Below, one piece after another: positions 23,328 to 29,319 of a DNA stretch of 41,208 bases; the stretch's first letter is position 1; each line of letters begins with the position of its first letter. The DNA comes from Myxococcales bacterium (lineage in GTDB: Bacteria > Myxococcota_A > UBA9160 > UBA4427). Made by a program: the position numbers and the translations under genes. The notes beneath the pieces were generated by a model that did no database searches, was not told the origin of the DNA, and saw nothing but the letters and a program-made list of their open reading frames with translations. The stretch covers positions 1 to 41,208 of the forward strand of contig DUBZ01000019.1 of the NCBI GenBank assembly GCA_012960035.1. The letters run 5' to 3'.

Positions 23328-23627
23328 ATGGACTCCGAGTCGAACGTCAAGTTCTCCCAGCGGCACAGGACGGTGCGGCGAGAGGTTGTCCTGGTGGAGG
23401 ACGGCATCAAGGTGAGGGTTCGAGCGCTTGGAGAAAAGACCGAATTCACGGTTCCGTATGAGACCGTGCTACGCGACCCGATCGAGTTCACAGAAGACCG
23501 AACCAGGACCCCGATCTTCGCCGGCATTGCGTTTGCGTTGGGTCTCGTCGCGATCGTGAGTGGTACGTCGGGACCCGAACCCCGAGGAGCACCAGATGAA
23601 CTCCGATCGATCACGCGAACTACTTGA
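23328..23627 (+). CDS. Small hypothetical protein with one C-terminal membrane helix
   Basis: A 99-residue predicted protein I do not recognise. Residues ~8-50 are rich in Arg/Glu/Val with alternating pattern ([34 protein letters not shown]), suggesting a small cytoplasmic beta domain, somewhat PH-like. Residues ~62-80 ([20 protein letters not shown]) form a single likely membrane helix. The ATG is 8 nt after the gyrA stop with a weak GAGTGAAG upstream, and its end overlaps hemL by 32 nt, which fits translational coupling in a gyrA-orf-hemL run. The overlap and small size leave real doubt that it is expressed. Confidence 0.55.
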   Translation: MDSESNVKFSQRHRTVRREVVLVEDGIKVRVRALGEKTEFTVPYETVLRDPIEFTEDRTRTPIFAGIAFALGLVAIVSGTSGPEPRGAPDELRSITRTT

Positions 23628-24888
23628 ACGCGCACTGAAGACGATTCCCGGTGGCGTCAATTCACCGGTACGCGCGTACGGCTCGGTTGGCGGCACGCCG
23701 CGTTTTATTGAACACGGGAAGGGGGCGCGGGTTTTCGACGTCGATGGGAATGAGTACATCGACTACGTGGGTTCATGGGGCCCGTTGATCGTCGGCCATG
23801 CGAACCCTGCGGTGCTCAGCGCCGTGCGCGAAACCATGGAACGTGGAACGAGCTTTGGGGCGCCCACCGAAATTGAAATCGAACTTGCGGAAGAAATTTG
23901 CAAGATCGTCCCCAGTATCGAGAAGGTCCGCATGGTGAGTAGCGGCACCGAAGCTACGCTGAGTGCCATTCGACTTGCACGGGGCGTCACCGGTCGCGAT
24001 CGCATTTTGAAGTTCGACGGTTGCTATCACGGCCACTCCGATGGGCTCTTGGTCGGTGCGGGAAGTGGCGTTGCGACCCTCGGCATCCCCGGCTCGCCCG
24101 GAGTCCCCAAGGCGATGACGGAACTCACCGTCCAAGCCCCGTTCAACGATCTCGACGCCGTCGCGGACGCGTTCGAGCAGTGGGGTGACGGTCTGGCGTG
24201 CGTGATCGTCGAGCCGATCGCGGGAAATATGGGTTTTGTCGCCCCGCAGCCCGGCTTTTTGGAAGGACTTCGCGCGCTGTGCAGCGAGCACGGCGCGATT
24301 TTGATCTTCGACGAGGTGATGACCGGTTTTCGGGTTCATTCAGGGTGCGCGCAGGCACGTTATGGGGTCACGCCTGACATCACGTGCCTGGGCAAGGTTG
24401 TCGGGGGTGGCCTGCCTGCTGCTGCATATGGGGGCCGGCGCGACCTGATGGAGCGGATCGCGCCCGAGGGCGACATCTACCAGGCCGGCACGCTGTCCGG
24501 AAACCCACTCGCGATGGCGGCCGGGCTAGAAACCCTTCGGCAACTCCAAGGCGAGGGAGTCTACGAGCAGTTGGCTGCCAGATCCGAGCAGCTCACAAAA
24601 GGTTTTGAGAGACTCGCTGCGGCCGAAGGGGTTGAGTTATCTACCGATTTCGCCGGCGGGATGCTGGGCTTCTTCTTCCATCCAGGCCCGGTACGCAGTT
24701 TTGCCGACTCGAAGCAGGCAAACGCGGAGCGGTTCATTGCCTTCTTTACCGCGATGCTCGAGGGAGGGGTCTACCTCGCGCCCTCTTCTTTTGAGGCCGG
24801 CTTCGTTTCGACCGCGCATACGGAGGCCGACATCGACCAGACCCTCGCCGCCGCCGAAGCGGCATTCCAAGCCGCCGCCAAGGTCTAA
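23596..24888 (+). CDS. hemL: Glutamate-1-semialdehyde 2,1-aminomutase
   Basis: HemL converts glutamate-1-semialdehyde to 5-aminolevulinate, the C5-pathway entry to haem and other tetrapyrroles. It is a PLP enzyme of aminotransferase class III, with 430 residues. Visible motifs are [16 protein letters not shown] at the N-terminus, [18 protein letters not shown], the [14 protein letters not shown] loop, [11 protein letters not shown] (PLP-ring aspartate) and [18 protein letters not shown] carrying the Schiff-base lysine near residue 266. The start at ATG 23596 has GAGGAG 7 nt upstream. It indicates use of the C5 route rather than ALA synthase, as is usual outside alphaproteobacteria. Confidence 0.97.
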   Translation: MNSDRSRELLERALKTIPGGVNSPVRAYGSVGGTPRFIEHGKGARVFDVDGNEYIDYVGSWGPLIVGHANPAVLSAVRETMERGTSFGAPTEIEIELAEEICKIVPSIEKVRMVSSGTEATLSAIRLARGVTGRDRILKFDGCYHGHSDGLLVGAGSGVATLGIPGSPGVPKAMTELTVQAPFNDLDAVADAFEQWGDGLACVIVEPIAGNMGFVAPQPGFLEGLRALCSEHGAILIFDEVMTGFRVHSGCAQARYGVTPDITCLGKVVGGGLPAAAYGGRRDLMERIAPEGDIYQAGTLSGNPLAMAAGLETLRQLQGEGVYEQLAARSEQLTKGFERLAAAEGVELSTDFAGGMLGFFFHPGPVRSFADSKQANAERFIAFFTAMLEGGVYLAPSSFEAGFVSTAHTEADIDQTLAAAEAAFQAAAKV

Positions 24889-24950
24889 TTCTCGTAACCC
24901 CACCGCCGAACCCCGGAGCCGCAACGAACTCAGAACAACCAGAATCTCCA

Positions 24951-24973
24951 GGCGAACGGCAAAGCCGTTTGCC
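24951..24973 (+). terminator. Hairpin 62 bp after hemL
   Basis: GGCGAACGGC-AAA-GCCGTTTGCC forms a 10-bp stem with one G-U pair. It is followed by C-rich sequence rather than T-run, so it may be a weak or factor-assisted terminator for hemL. Downstream to ~25210 is a gap with only a 42-codon frame (25078-25206) of unclear status. Confidence 0.5.
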
Positions 24974-25219
24974 CCCGCAACTAATGGTTGCCATTGCGTT
25001 TCTCGCCCCGGAACCACGTTGAGTGGGCGAAAGAGGTCGGCTAGCATGCCGCCGCCCAAAAGGGTTTGAGGCTACGAATGTCTCTGATCGACGCCGTGCC
25101 GGCTCCGGCAGGGCTGGCAGATTTGGCCAAACGCGAACGAACATCGCGACGTGAATCGCAAGCGAAACCCAGGCGAATCCGGTCGCTCGCTCCCGGTTCG
25201 GAGTAACTGACAAACGAAA

Positions 25220-25495
25220 ATAACGAAGCAAGGTCTCAACAAAGAACAATCGGCGACTTACGAAGGCGCGCTCGAAGCCGTCTTTTCCGTCCCGATCGCG
25301 ATGGGCTTCGGATACTTTGCCGACCGGCAGTTCGAGTCCGAACCCATCGGCTTAATCATAGGAGCGGTCATCGGCTTCCTCGCCATGCTGCTTCGCATCG
25401 TTCGTATGAGACCGAGCGACGACCTGAAAGATTTGAACGACCCGAGTACACAGAGCCCCGACACGGCAAGCAAAGAGAACGAGAGCAACAAGTAG
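25220..25495 (+). CDS. AtpZ/AtpI-like small ATP synthase accessory protein, start unresolved
   Basis: A two-helix protein that fits the AtpZ/AtpI family, small membrane proteins encoded ahead of ATP synthase genes and linked to Mg/Ca uptake and c-ring assembly. Translated from 25211 the frame reads QTKITKQGLNKEQSATYEGA followed by a first helix (LEAVFSVPIAMGFGYFADRQ) and a second (PIGLIIGAVIGFLAMLLRIV), then a polar tail. The family-like first helix is encoded before the first ATG (25301), but the frame contains no ATG, GTG or TTG between the in-frame TGA at 25208 and 25301. I place the start provisionally at ATA 25220, which gives 91 residues, a normal length. A sequence error or the truncated ATG start are alternatives. 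The stop is 4 nt before the next gene. Confidence 0.6.
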   Translation: MTKQGLNKEQSATYEGALEAVFSVPIAMGFGYFADRQFESEPIGLIIGAVIGFLAMLLRIVRMRPSDDLKDLNDPSTQSPDTASKENESNK

Positions 25496-25499
25496 ACCC

Positions 25500-25955
25500 A
25501 TGAGTCTCTATCCAGCAGAAAAATTCAACTTCGGCCTGAGTGCCGGAGCCGTTGCAGCATCCTTTGCTGTGGCGAGCCCCTTGTTTGCTGGGAGCTTGGC
25601 GTTTGGTGCTGCACTCGAGACCATGAACTTCCGCTTCATGCACCGCACCGCCGACGCAGTCTTTACCGGTGTCGTTCCTAGCGGGGGTGGCTGGGTCGCA
25701 ATCTTGGTTCTCCGCCTCGGTTTGATGTTCGCCGGCATCGTGGCCGCCATGTTGAACGGCGCCGATCCCATTGGCCTGGTCATCGGCCTGTCTCTCGTCA
25801 TGCCCGCCACCGTCGCAGCAGCGATGTGGCATCGACCCGCAAGGGTCTACCAAGAACCCCTACCCGCGCTCGACCCCGAAGATCCAATTTGGGATGACTA
25901 CAGCGTGTGGCGCCCCGGGCGAATGAAATCGACCCGTGACGAGGAAACGGAATGA
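25500..25955 (+). CDS. atpI: ATP synthase subunit I-like membrane protein
   Basis: A 151-residue membrane protein immediately upstream of atpB, the usual place of the ATP synthase I chain, which assists c-ring or a-subunit assembly. It has about four hydrophobic stretches: GAVAASFAVASPLFAGSLAF, a weak one near 52-60, WVAILVLRLGLMFAGIVAAM and GLVIGLSLVMPATVAAAM, followed by an acidic soluble tail with DPEDPIWDDYSVW. Sequence conservation in this family is low, so the call leans on topology and position. The ATG is preceded by a poor ribosome binding site. Its stop overlaps the atpB start (ATGA), so the two are probably translationally coupled. Confidence 0.7.
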   Translation: MSLYPAEKFNFGLSAGAVAASFAVASPLFAGSLAFGAALETMNFRFMHRTADAVFTGVVPSGGGWVAILVLRLGLMFAGIVAAMLNGADPIGLVIGLSLVMPATVAAAMWHRPARVYQEPLPALDPEDPIWDDYSVWRPGRMKSTRDEETE

Positions 25956-26671
25956 CCAGCATCTACGCCCCTCTGGAATCGGTAGGACTTGGATTTGTAT
26001 TCCAAGCCGCCCTGCTCGCCGCCATCTTGCTTGGTCTCGCGGGTCTTTCAGTAAAGAAGCGGCTCGCCGCTGAAGGTGGCGGCATCCTTCCCGACGAAGG
26101 CGTCACGCTGCGCAACCTGATCGAAGTGATCGTGATTCAACTCGCCGACCTCAGCCGCGACATCATGGGTGAAGACTGGCGAAAACACTTCCCGTTGATC
26201 GGCACGATCTTCTTCTTTGTTCTCGTTTCGAACATGATGGGCTTGGTTCCGGCGGTTGGCGGCTCGACTTCAGATGTCAACACGACGGCGGCCTGGGCGA
26301 TCATTTCATTCGTCTATTACAACTACGTCGGCATCCGGACCCACGGCTTCAAGTACATCTACCAGTTCATGGGCCCTGCCCTCATGAACATCGAGATCGG
26401 TGGCAAGCATTATCACGTGCGCCCCTTGACCCCGTTCTTCCTACCGCTCGAGATCGTGCTTCACTTTGCACGTATCGTGACGTTGGCGGTTCGCTTGCTC
26501 GCCAACATGTACGCCGACCACACGGTGGTCTCGGTTTGGATCGGTCTTGTTCCTGTTGTGATCCCGGCCATCTTTATGGGTCTGGGTTTGATGGTGAGTT
26601 TCCTGCAAGCGGTGGTCTTCGCGTTGTTGACCATGATCTACATCGGTTCGGCTAGCGAAGAGCCGCACTAA
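25952..26671 (+). CDS. atpB: F1Fo ATP synthase subunit a
   Basis: Subunit a provides the two half-channels for ion passage and the arginine that keeps the c-ring turning. The 239-residue protein has five to six membrane helices. Key features are HFPLIGTIFFFVLVSNMMGLVPA (helix with the NxxGL pattern), the LTLAVRLLANMYADHTVV-type helix with the essential arginine in AVRLLANMYADH, and the final helix ALLTMIYIGSASEEPH. It shares an operon with the preceding subunit I gene. The b and F1 subunits that complete the enzyme are about 18 kb away on the other strand. Confidence 0.97.
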   Translation: MTSIYAPLESVGLGFVFQAALLAAILLGLAGLSVKKRLAAEGGGILPDEGVTLRNLIEVIVIQLADLSRDIMGEDWRKHFPLIGTIFFFVLVSNMMGLVPAVGGSTSDVNTTAAWAIISFVYYNYVGIRTHGFKYIYQFMGPALMNIEIGGKHYHVRPLTPFFLPLEIVLHFARIVTLAVRLLANMYADHTVVSVWIGLVPVVIPAIFMGLGLMVSFLQAVVFALLTMIYIGSASEEPH

Positions 26672-26783
26672 ATGACGACCCGTTACACCCGCGTCGTTCC
26701 AACCAAGGCGTGGCCTGAGTTTGAAAGAGTTTTTGATTTAGCGGCCGTAGGGCCATGAAGAAACATTGGCTTAATTGATCAAC

Positions 26784-26797
26784 GGTTCAGATGAACC
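26784..26797 (+). repeat. Inverted repeat in the atpE leader
   Basis: GGTTCA-GA-TGAACC is a perfect 6-bp inverted repeat ending 26 nt before the atpE ATG. It may form a small hairpin in the atpB-atpE spacer, where many bacteria have elements that raise translation of the multi-copy c subunit. Confidence 0.4.
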
Positions 26798-26823
26798 AAG
26801 ATTTTATTCCGAAGGAGAACGTC

Positions 26824-27135
26824 ATGAAGAAGTTTGCAAAGTTGTTGGTTTGGACCTTGATCGCGATGGTGTTGCCCACAGTGGCGATGGCAGCGGGTGA
26901 CGGGGGTGCCGTGAATACCGGTCTCGGCATTGGTGCTGGCCTCGCGGTCGGCCTGGCGGGACTCGGCTGTGGTATTGGCCAGGGCCTGACGGCGGGGAAC
27001 ACGTGTGCGGGTATCGCGCGCAATCCCGGTGCCGCACCGGCCATGTTCACGAACTTCATTCTCGGCATGGTGTTGATCGAGTCGATCGCAATTTACGGCC
27101 TCGTGATCGCGTTCATGCTGAACGGCCACATCTAG
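26824..27135 (+). CDS. atpE: F1Fo ATP synthase subunit c
   Basis: Subunit c forms the ion-carrying rotor ring. The 103-residue precursor has an N-terminal signal-like segment (MKKFAKLLVWTLIAMVLPTV then AMA), followed by the two-helix hairpin: helix 1 with LGIGAGLAVGLAGLGCGIGQ, polar loop AGIARNPGA, and helix 2 with essential Glu86 in VLIESIAIYGLVIAF. Gln53, Glu86, Ser87 and Tyr91 match the ligand positions known for Na+-binding c-rings, though Cys49 replaces the usual proline. ATG 26824 was chosen because AAGGAGA sits 5 nt upstream; an ATG at 26791 is less likely. The strong ribosome binding site fits its high copy number. Confidence 0.97.
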   Translation: MKKFAKLLVWTLIAMVLPTVAMAAGDGGAVNTGLGIGAGLAVGLAGLGCGIGQGLTAGNTCAGIARNPGAAPAMFTNFILGMVLIESIAIYGLVIAFMLNGHI

Positions 27136-27201
27136 GACTCGCGGTCGTCACAAAGATCGTTAGATCGTCGGCCGCGCACGCGCGACCGAGGGTCTTCTGC
27201 G

Positions 27202-27236
27202 AACCCGGACTTGGAAACGAGTTCGGGTTTTCGCAT
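27202..27236 (+). terminator. Probable intrinsic terminator after atpE
   Basis: AACCCGGACT (27202-27211) pairs with AGTTCGGGTT (27220-27229) to form a 10-bp stem with one G-U pair around an 8-nt loop, followed by TTCGCATTTC. It lies 66 nt after the atpE stop and would end the atpI-atpB-atpE transcript. Confidence 0.65.
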
Positions 27237-27584
27237 TTCTGGATATGGGTTCTACGAATTTTGTGTATGACGAGTCGTACCCCCAACCAGGCAACGTACA
27301 CAGAAGGCCCTCTCAGAAGGCTCTCTCAGAAGATCTCGAACAGCGGCCCGCGTGTCCATCGGCACGCACTGGCGGCCCGCGCCATTGATGCGATGGAAGC
27401 CGAACGCCTCCCTCACTGAGTCGCCGAGCCAGTGCAAGCAAAGAGATTCACCCCGTTACAACCTCCCTGCATCCATTTGCTCCCGCCCGGCGACTCCCAC
27501 CCAGAACCCCCGGTCCCGTTAGAGGGGTTGGTTGGGTGACGTCTTGCGACGATGTCTCCCGATAGAGCAAGCGGCGTGCCACTT
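27237..27584. other. Gap between atpE terminator and tmk promoter region
   Basis: Holds no gene I can support. A 50-codon frame (27267-27419, MTSRTPNQATYTEGPLRRLS...) has no visible ribosome binding site. It spans a tandem repeat of a 13-nt unit (CAGAAGGCCCTCT, CAGAAGGCTCTCT, CAGAAGATCTCGA) at 27301-27339. The 13-nt period shifts frame each copy, which argues against selection for a protein. Confidence 0.4.
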
Positions 27585-27598
27585 TGCAAAATTTTGCA
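27585..27598. promoter_or_regulatory. 14-bp AT-centred palindrome upstream of tmk
   Basis: TGCAAAATTTTGCA is a perfect palindrome 87 bp before tmk. TTGCAT (27594-27599) overlapping its right side and TACAAA (27615-27620) could serve as -35 and -10 at a slightly short 15-bp spacing, so the palindrome may be an operator over a tmk promoter. The binding factor is unknown. Confidence 0.4.
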
Positions 27599-27685
27599 TG
27601 CGGCGAAATACGCTTACAAATCAAGGGTCGCTAGACTCGGCGGTCAACAAACACGTGTGAGCGTGAATCAAAAGGCGGGCGGGTT

Positions 27686-28294
27686 GTGGAGCGCGGACTA
27701 CTAATCGTCTTCGAAGGCATCGACGGCTGCGGGAAGAGCACACAGTTGCGAATGCTTGCCGAACGTTTGCGGGCAAGGGGTGCAAACGTCGTCGAAACGA
27801 AAGAGCCGACCAACGGCCCGGTGGGCAAGCGCATCCGCGCGATGGCGCAGTCGGGTAACGCGGTCGCCCCCGAAGAAGAACTCGCGTGGTTCATCGAAGA
27901 CCGCCGCGAACACGTGCGCGATAAACTCGAACCCGAGCTCGCGAAGGGATCCATCATCTTGTGCGATCGCTACTGGCTATCCACGGTCGCGTACCAAGGT
28001 GCACGAGGATTCGCGACGGATGAGATCATGCGCAACAGCGAAGCCGAGTTCCCGATCCCCGACCTCGCCTTGATCTTCGAGATCACCGCCGACGAAGGGT
28101 TGGCGCGGGTGAATGCGCGTGGGGGGAGGAGTGAACCGGTCTTCGAGGAGATTGAATTTCAGAAGAAGGTTGAGAAGAATTTTGCGGCGCTGGAGCGGGG
28201 ATGGATTGTTCGGGTTAACGCGCGGCCAGCGGTTGAAGTGATTCACGATGATGTGGTTGATCGTGTTCGCGCCTTGGGCGTTCTCATCGATTAG
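27686..28294 (+). CDS. tmk: Thymidylate kinase
   Basis: Tmk phosphorylates dTMP to dTDP with ATP. The 202-residue protein has the P-loop FEGIDGCGKST (residues 9-19), the dTMP-binding ILCDRYWLSTVAYQGARG (DRY-type motif), and a LID region with RGGRSEPVFEE. The start is GTG, with the conserved strand LLIVFEGIDG beginning four residues later, which makes the start safe. The nearest upstream GGCGGGCGGG is a poor ribosome binding site. It is convergent with the CPBP gene (118-bp gap). holB, often next to tmk, is not here. Confidence 0.95.
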   Translation: MERGLLIVFEGIDGCGKSTQLRMLAERLRARGANVVETKEPTNGPVGKRIRAMAQSGNAVAPEEELAWFIEDRREHVRDKLEPELAKGSIILCDRYWLSTVAYQGARGFATDEIMRNSEAEFPIPDLALIFEITADEGLARVNARGGRSEPVFEEIEFQKKVEKNFAALERGWIVRVNARPAVEVIHDDVVDRVRALGVLID

Positions 28295-28412
28295 CAGCGG
28301 GGTTGGTAGATAGGGGTTGCGGACCAGAGAGGCTGTCGTACACGATACGGTACGCAGTGCGCCTGCTGATGCGTTGTTTCGGCCCGCGCCCAGTGGTGTG
28401 AACTCGCGGTCG

Positions 28413-29315
28413 TTAGTCGTCCACCGACGAATCAACCTGTGGGCCCAGCGGCGGGTCGTCCGGGGCGTCGTCGAGGTGTTTCTTGAGGCTGATGAGGCCG
28501 CAGTAGGTCGCGATCCCGGATGCGATAAGGATGTTGTAGGCGGTGTGGCTGTCTGGGACGTTGAAGCCTTGGATGGGCCAGGTGTCTCGGTAGTAGTTGG
28601 CCGCCCAGCCGATCAAGTTGAAGCCCATGTGGAGGATGATGGGGGCGAGCAGTGAACCGGTCGCAATGCGGACGACGCCAAGAAGTATGCCGGTGGTGAA
28701 TGAGATCAGGATGAACGAAAGCAACGTGCTCGGCGGCAGGCCCGGCGTGAGACGACAAAGGGCGAAGAGCACGGCAGTGAGGATGAGGCCGCGATATCGG
28801 CCGAGGTTTCCGATTAGCCCCTGCTGGATGACGCCGCGGAACAACCACTCTTCCATCACGGGTGCGAGACCCACGATGACGATCAAGCGTTGAAGTTCGC
28901 CGTAGGCACCCCCGTCGAAGAGTGACTGGACCGCGGCTTCGGTTTCGGGGTCGACGGGGACCTGGACCCCGTAGTCGCGGATGATGTTGTCGAGTTCGCT
29001 CATCAGTACGAGCGATGGCAAGAGCAACAGGATGACCCACAAGAATTCGTTCTGGATACTCCTCAGTCCCAGTCGTTCGGCATGAGGCTGCGCGATGCGT
29101 TGGGTCGAAAGAATCGCGACAAAGCCGAAGCCGACGACTTGGCCGATGCCAATCGCACCAAAGTCGGGTCGACTGCCAAACATGCTCGCCACAATGCCGG
29201 CGGCAAACACGGCCGCAAACGTAATGCCCAGCGCCGCCATCGGGCCTGGGTAGTGTTCGAACTTCTCGGTTTGCCTCGGGTTACGGGGCTGAAATCTGTT
29301 GTCGGGTTCGCTCAT
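28413..29315 (-). CDS. CPBP-family intramembrane protein (Rce1-like), one motif residue changed
   Basis: CPBP (Abi, CAAX-like) proteins are multi-pass membrane proteins; active members are glutamate intramembrane proteases with EExxxR, FxxxH and HxxxN/B motifs. This 300-residue protein has ~7-8 hydrophobic helices. Glu155-Glu156-x3-Arg160 (PVMEEWLFRGV) and His229-x3-Asn233 (ILHMGFNLIG) are intact, but the middle motif reads Phe184-x3-Arg188 (FALCRL) with arginine where histidine is expected. ATG 29315 lies 4 nt after the uvrA stop, so it is the third gene of the surA-like/uvrA operon. The first 20 residues are polar and charged. Substrates are unknown, and it may be inactive or have a changed mechanism. 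Confidence 0.85.
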   Translation of the reverse strand: MSEPDNRFQPRNPRQTEKFEHYPGPMAALGITFAAVFAAGIVASMFGSRPDFGAIGIGQVVGFGFVAILSTQRIAQPHAERLGLRSIQNEFLWVILLLLPSLVLMSELDNIIRDYGVQVPVDPETEAAVQSLFDGGAYGELQRLIVIVGLAPVMEEWLFRGVIQQGLIGNLGRYRGLILTAVLFALCRLTPGLPPSTLLSFILISFTTGILLGVVRIATGSLLAPIILHMGFNLIGWAANYYRDTWPIQGFNVPDSHTAYNILIASGIATYCGLISLKKHLDDAPDDPPLGPQVDSSVDD

Positions 29316-29319
29316 GACT

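Noticed and set aside
27136..27685. Possible tRNA or small RNA in the atpE-tmk gap
   Set aside because: No cloverleaf, no GTTCGAATC-type T-arm and no CCA end; only a terminator hairpin, a 13-nt tandem repeat and a palindrome are visible.
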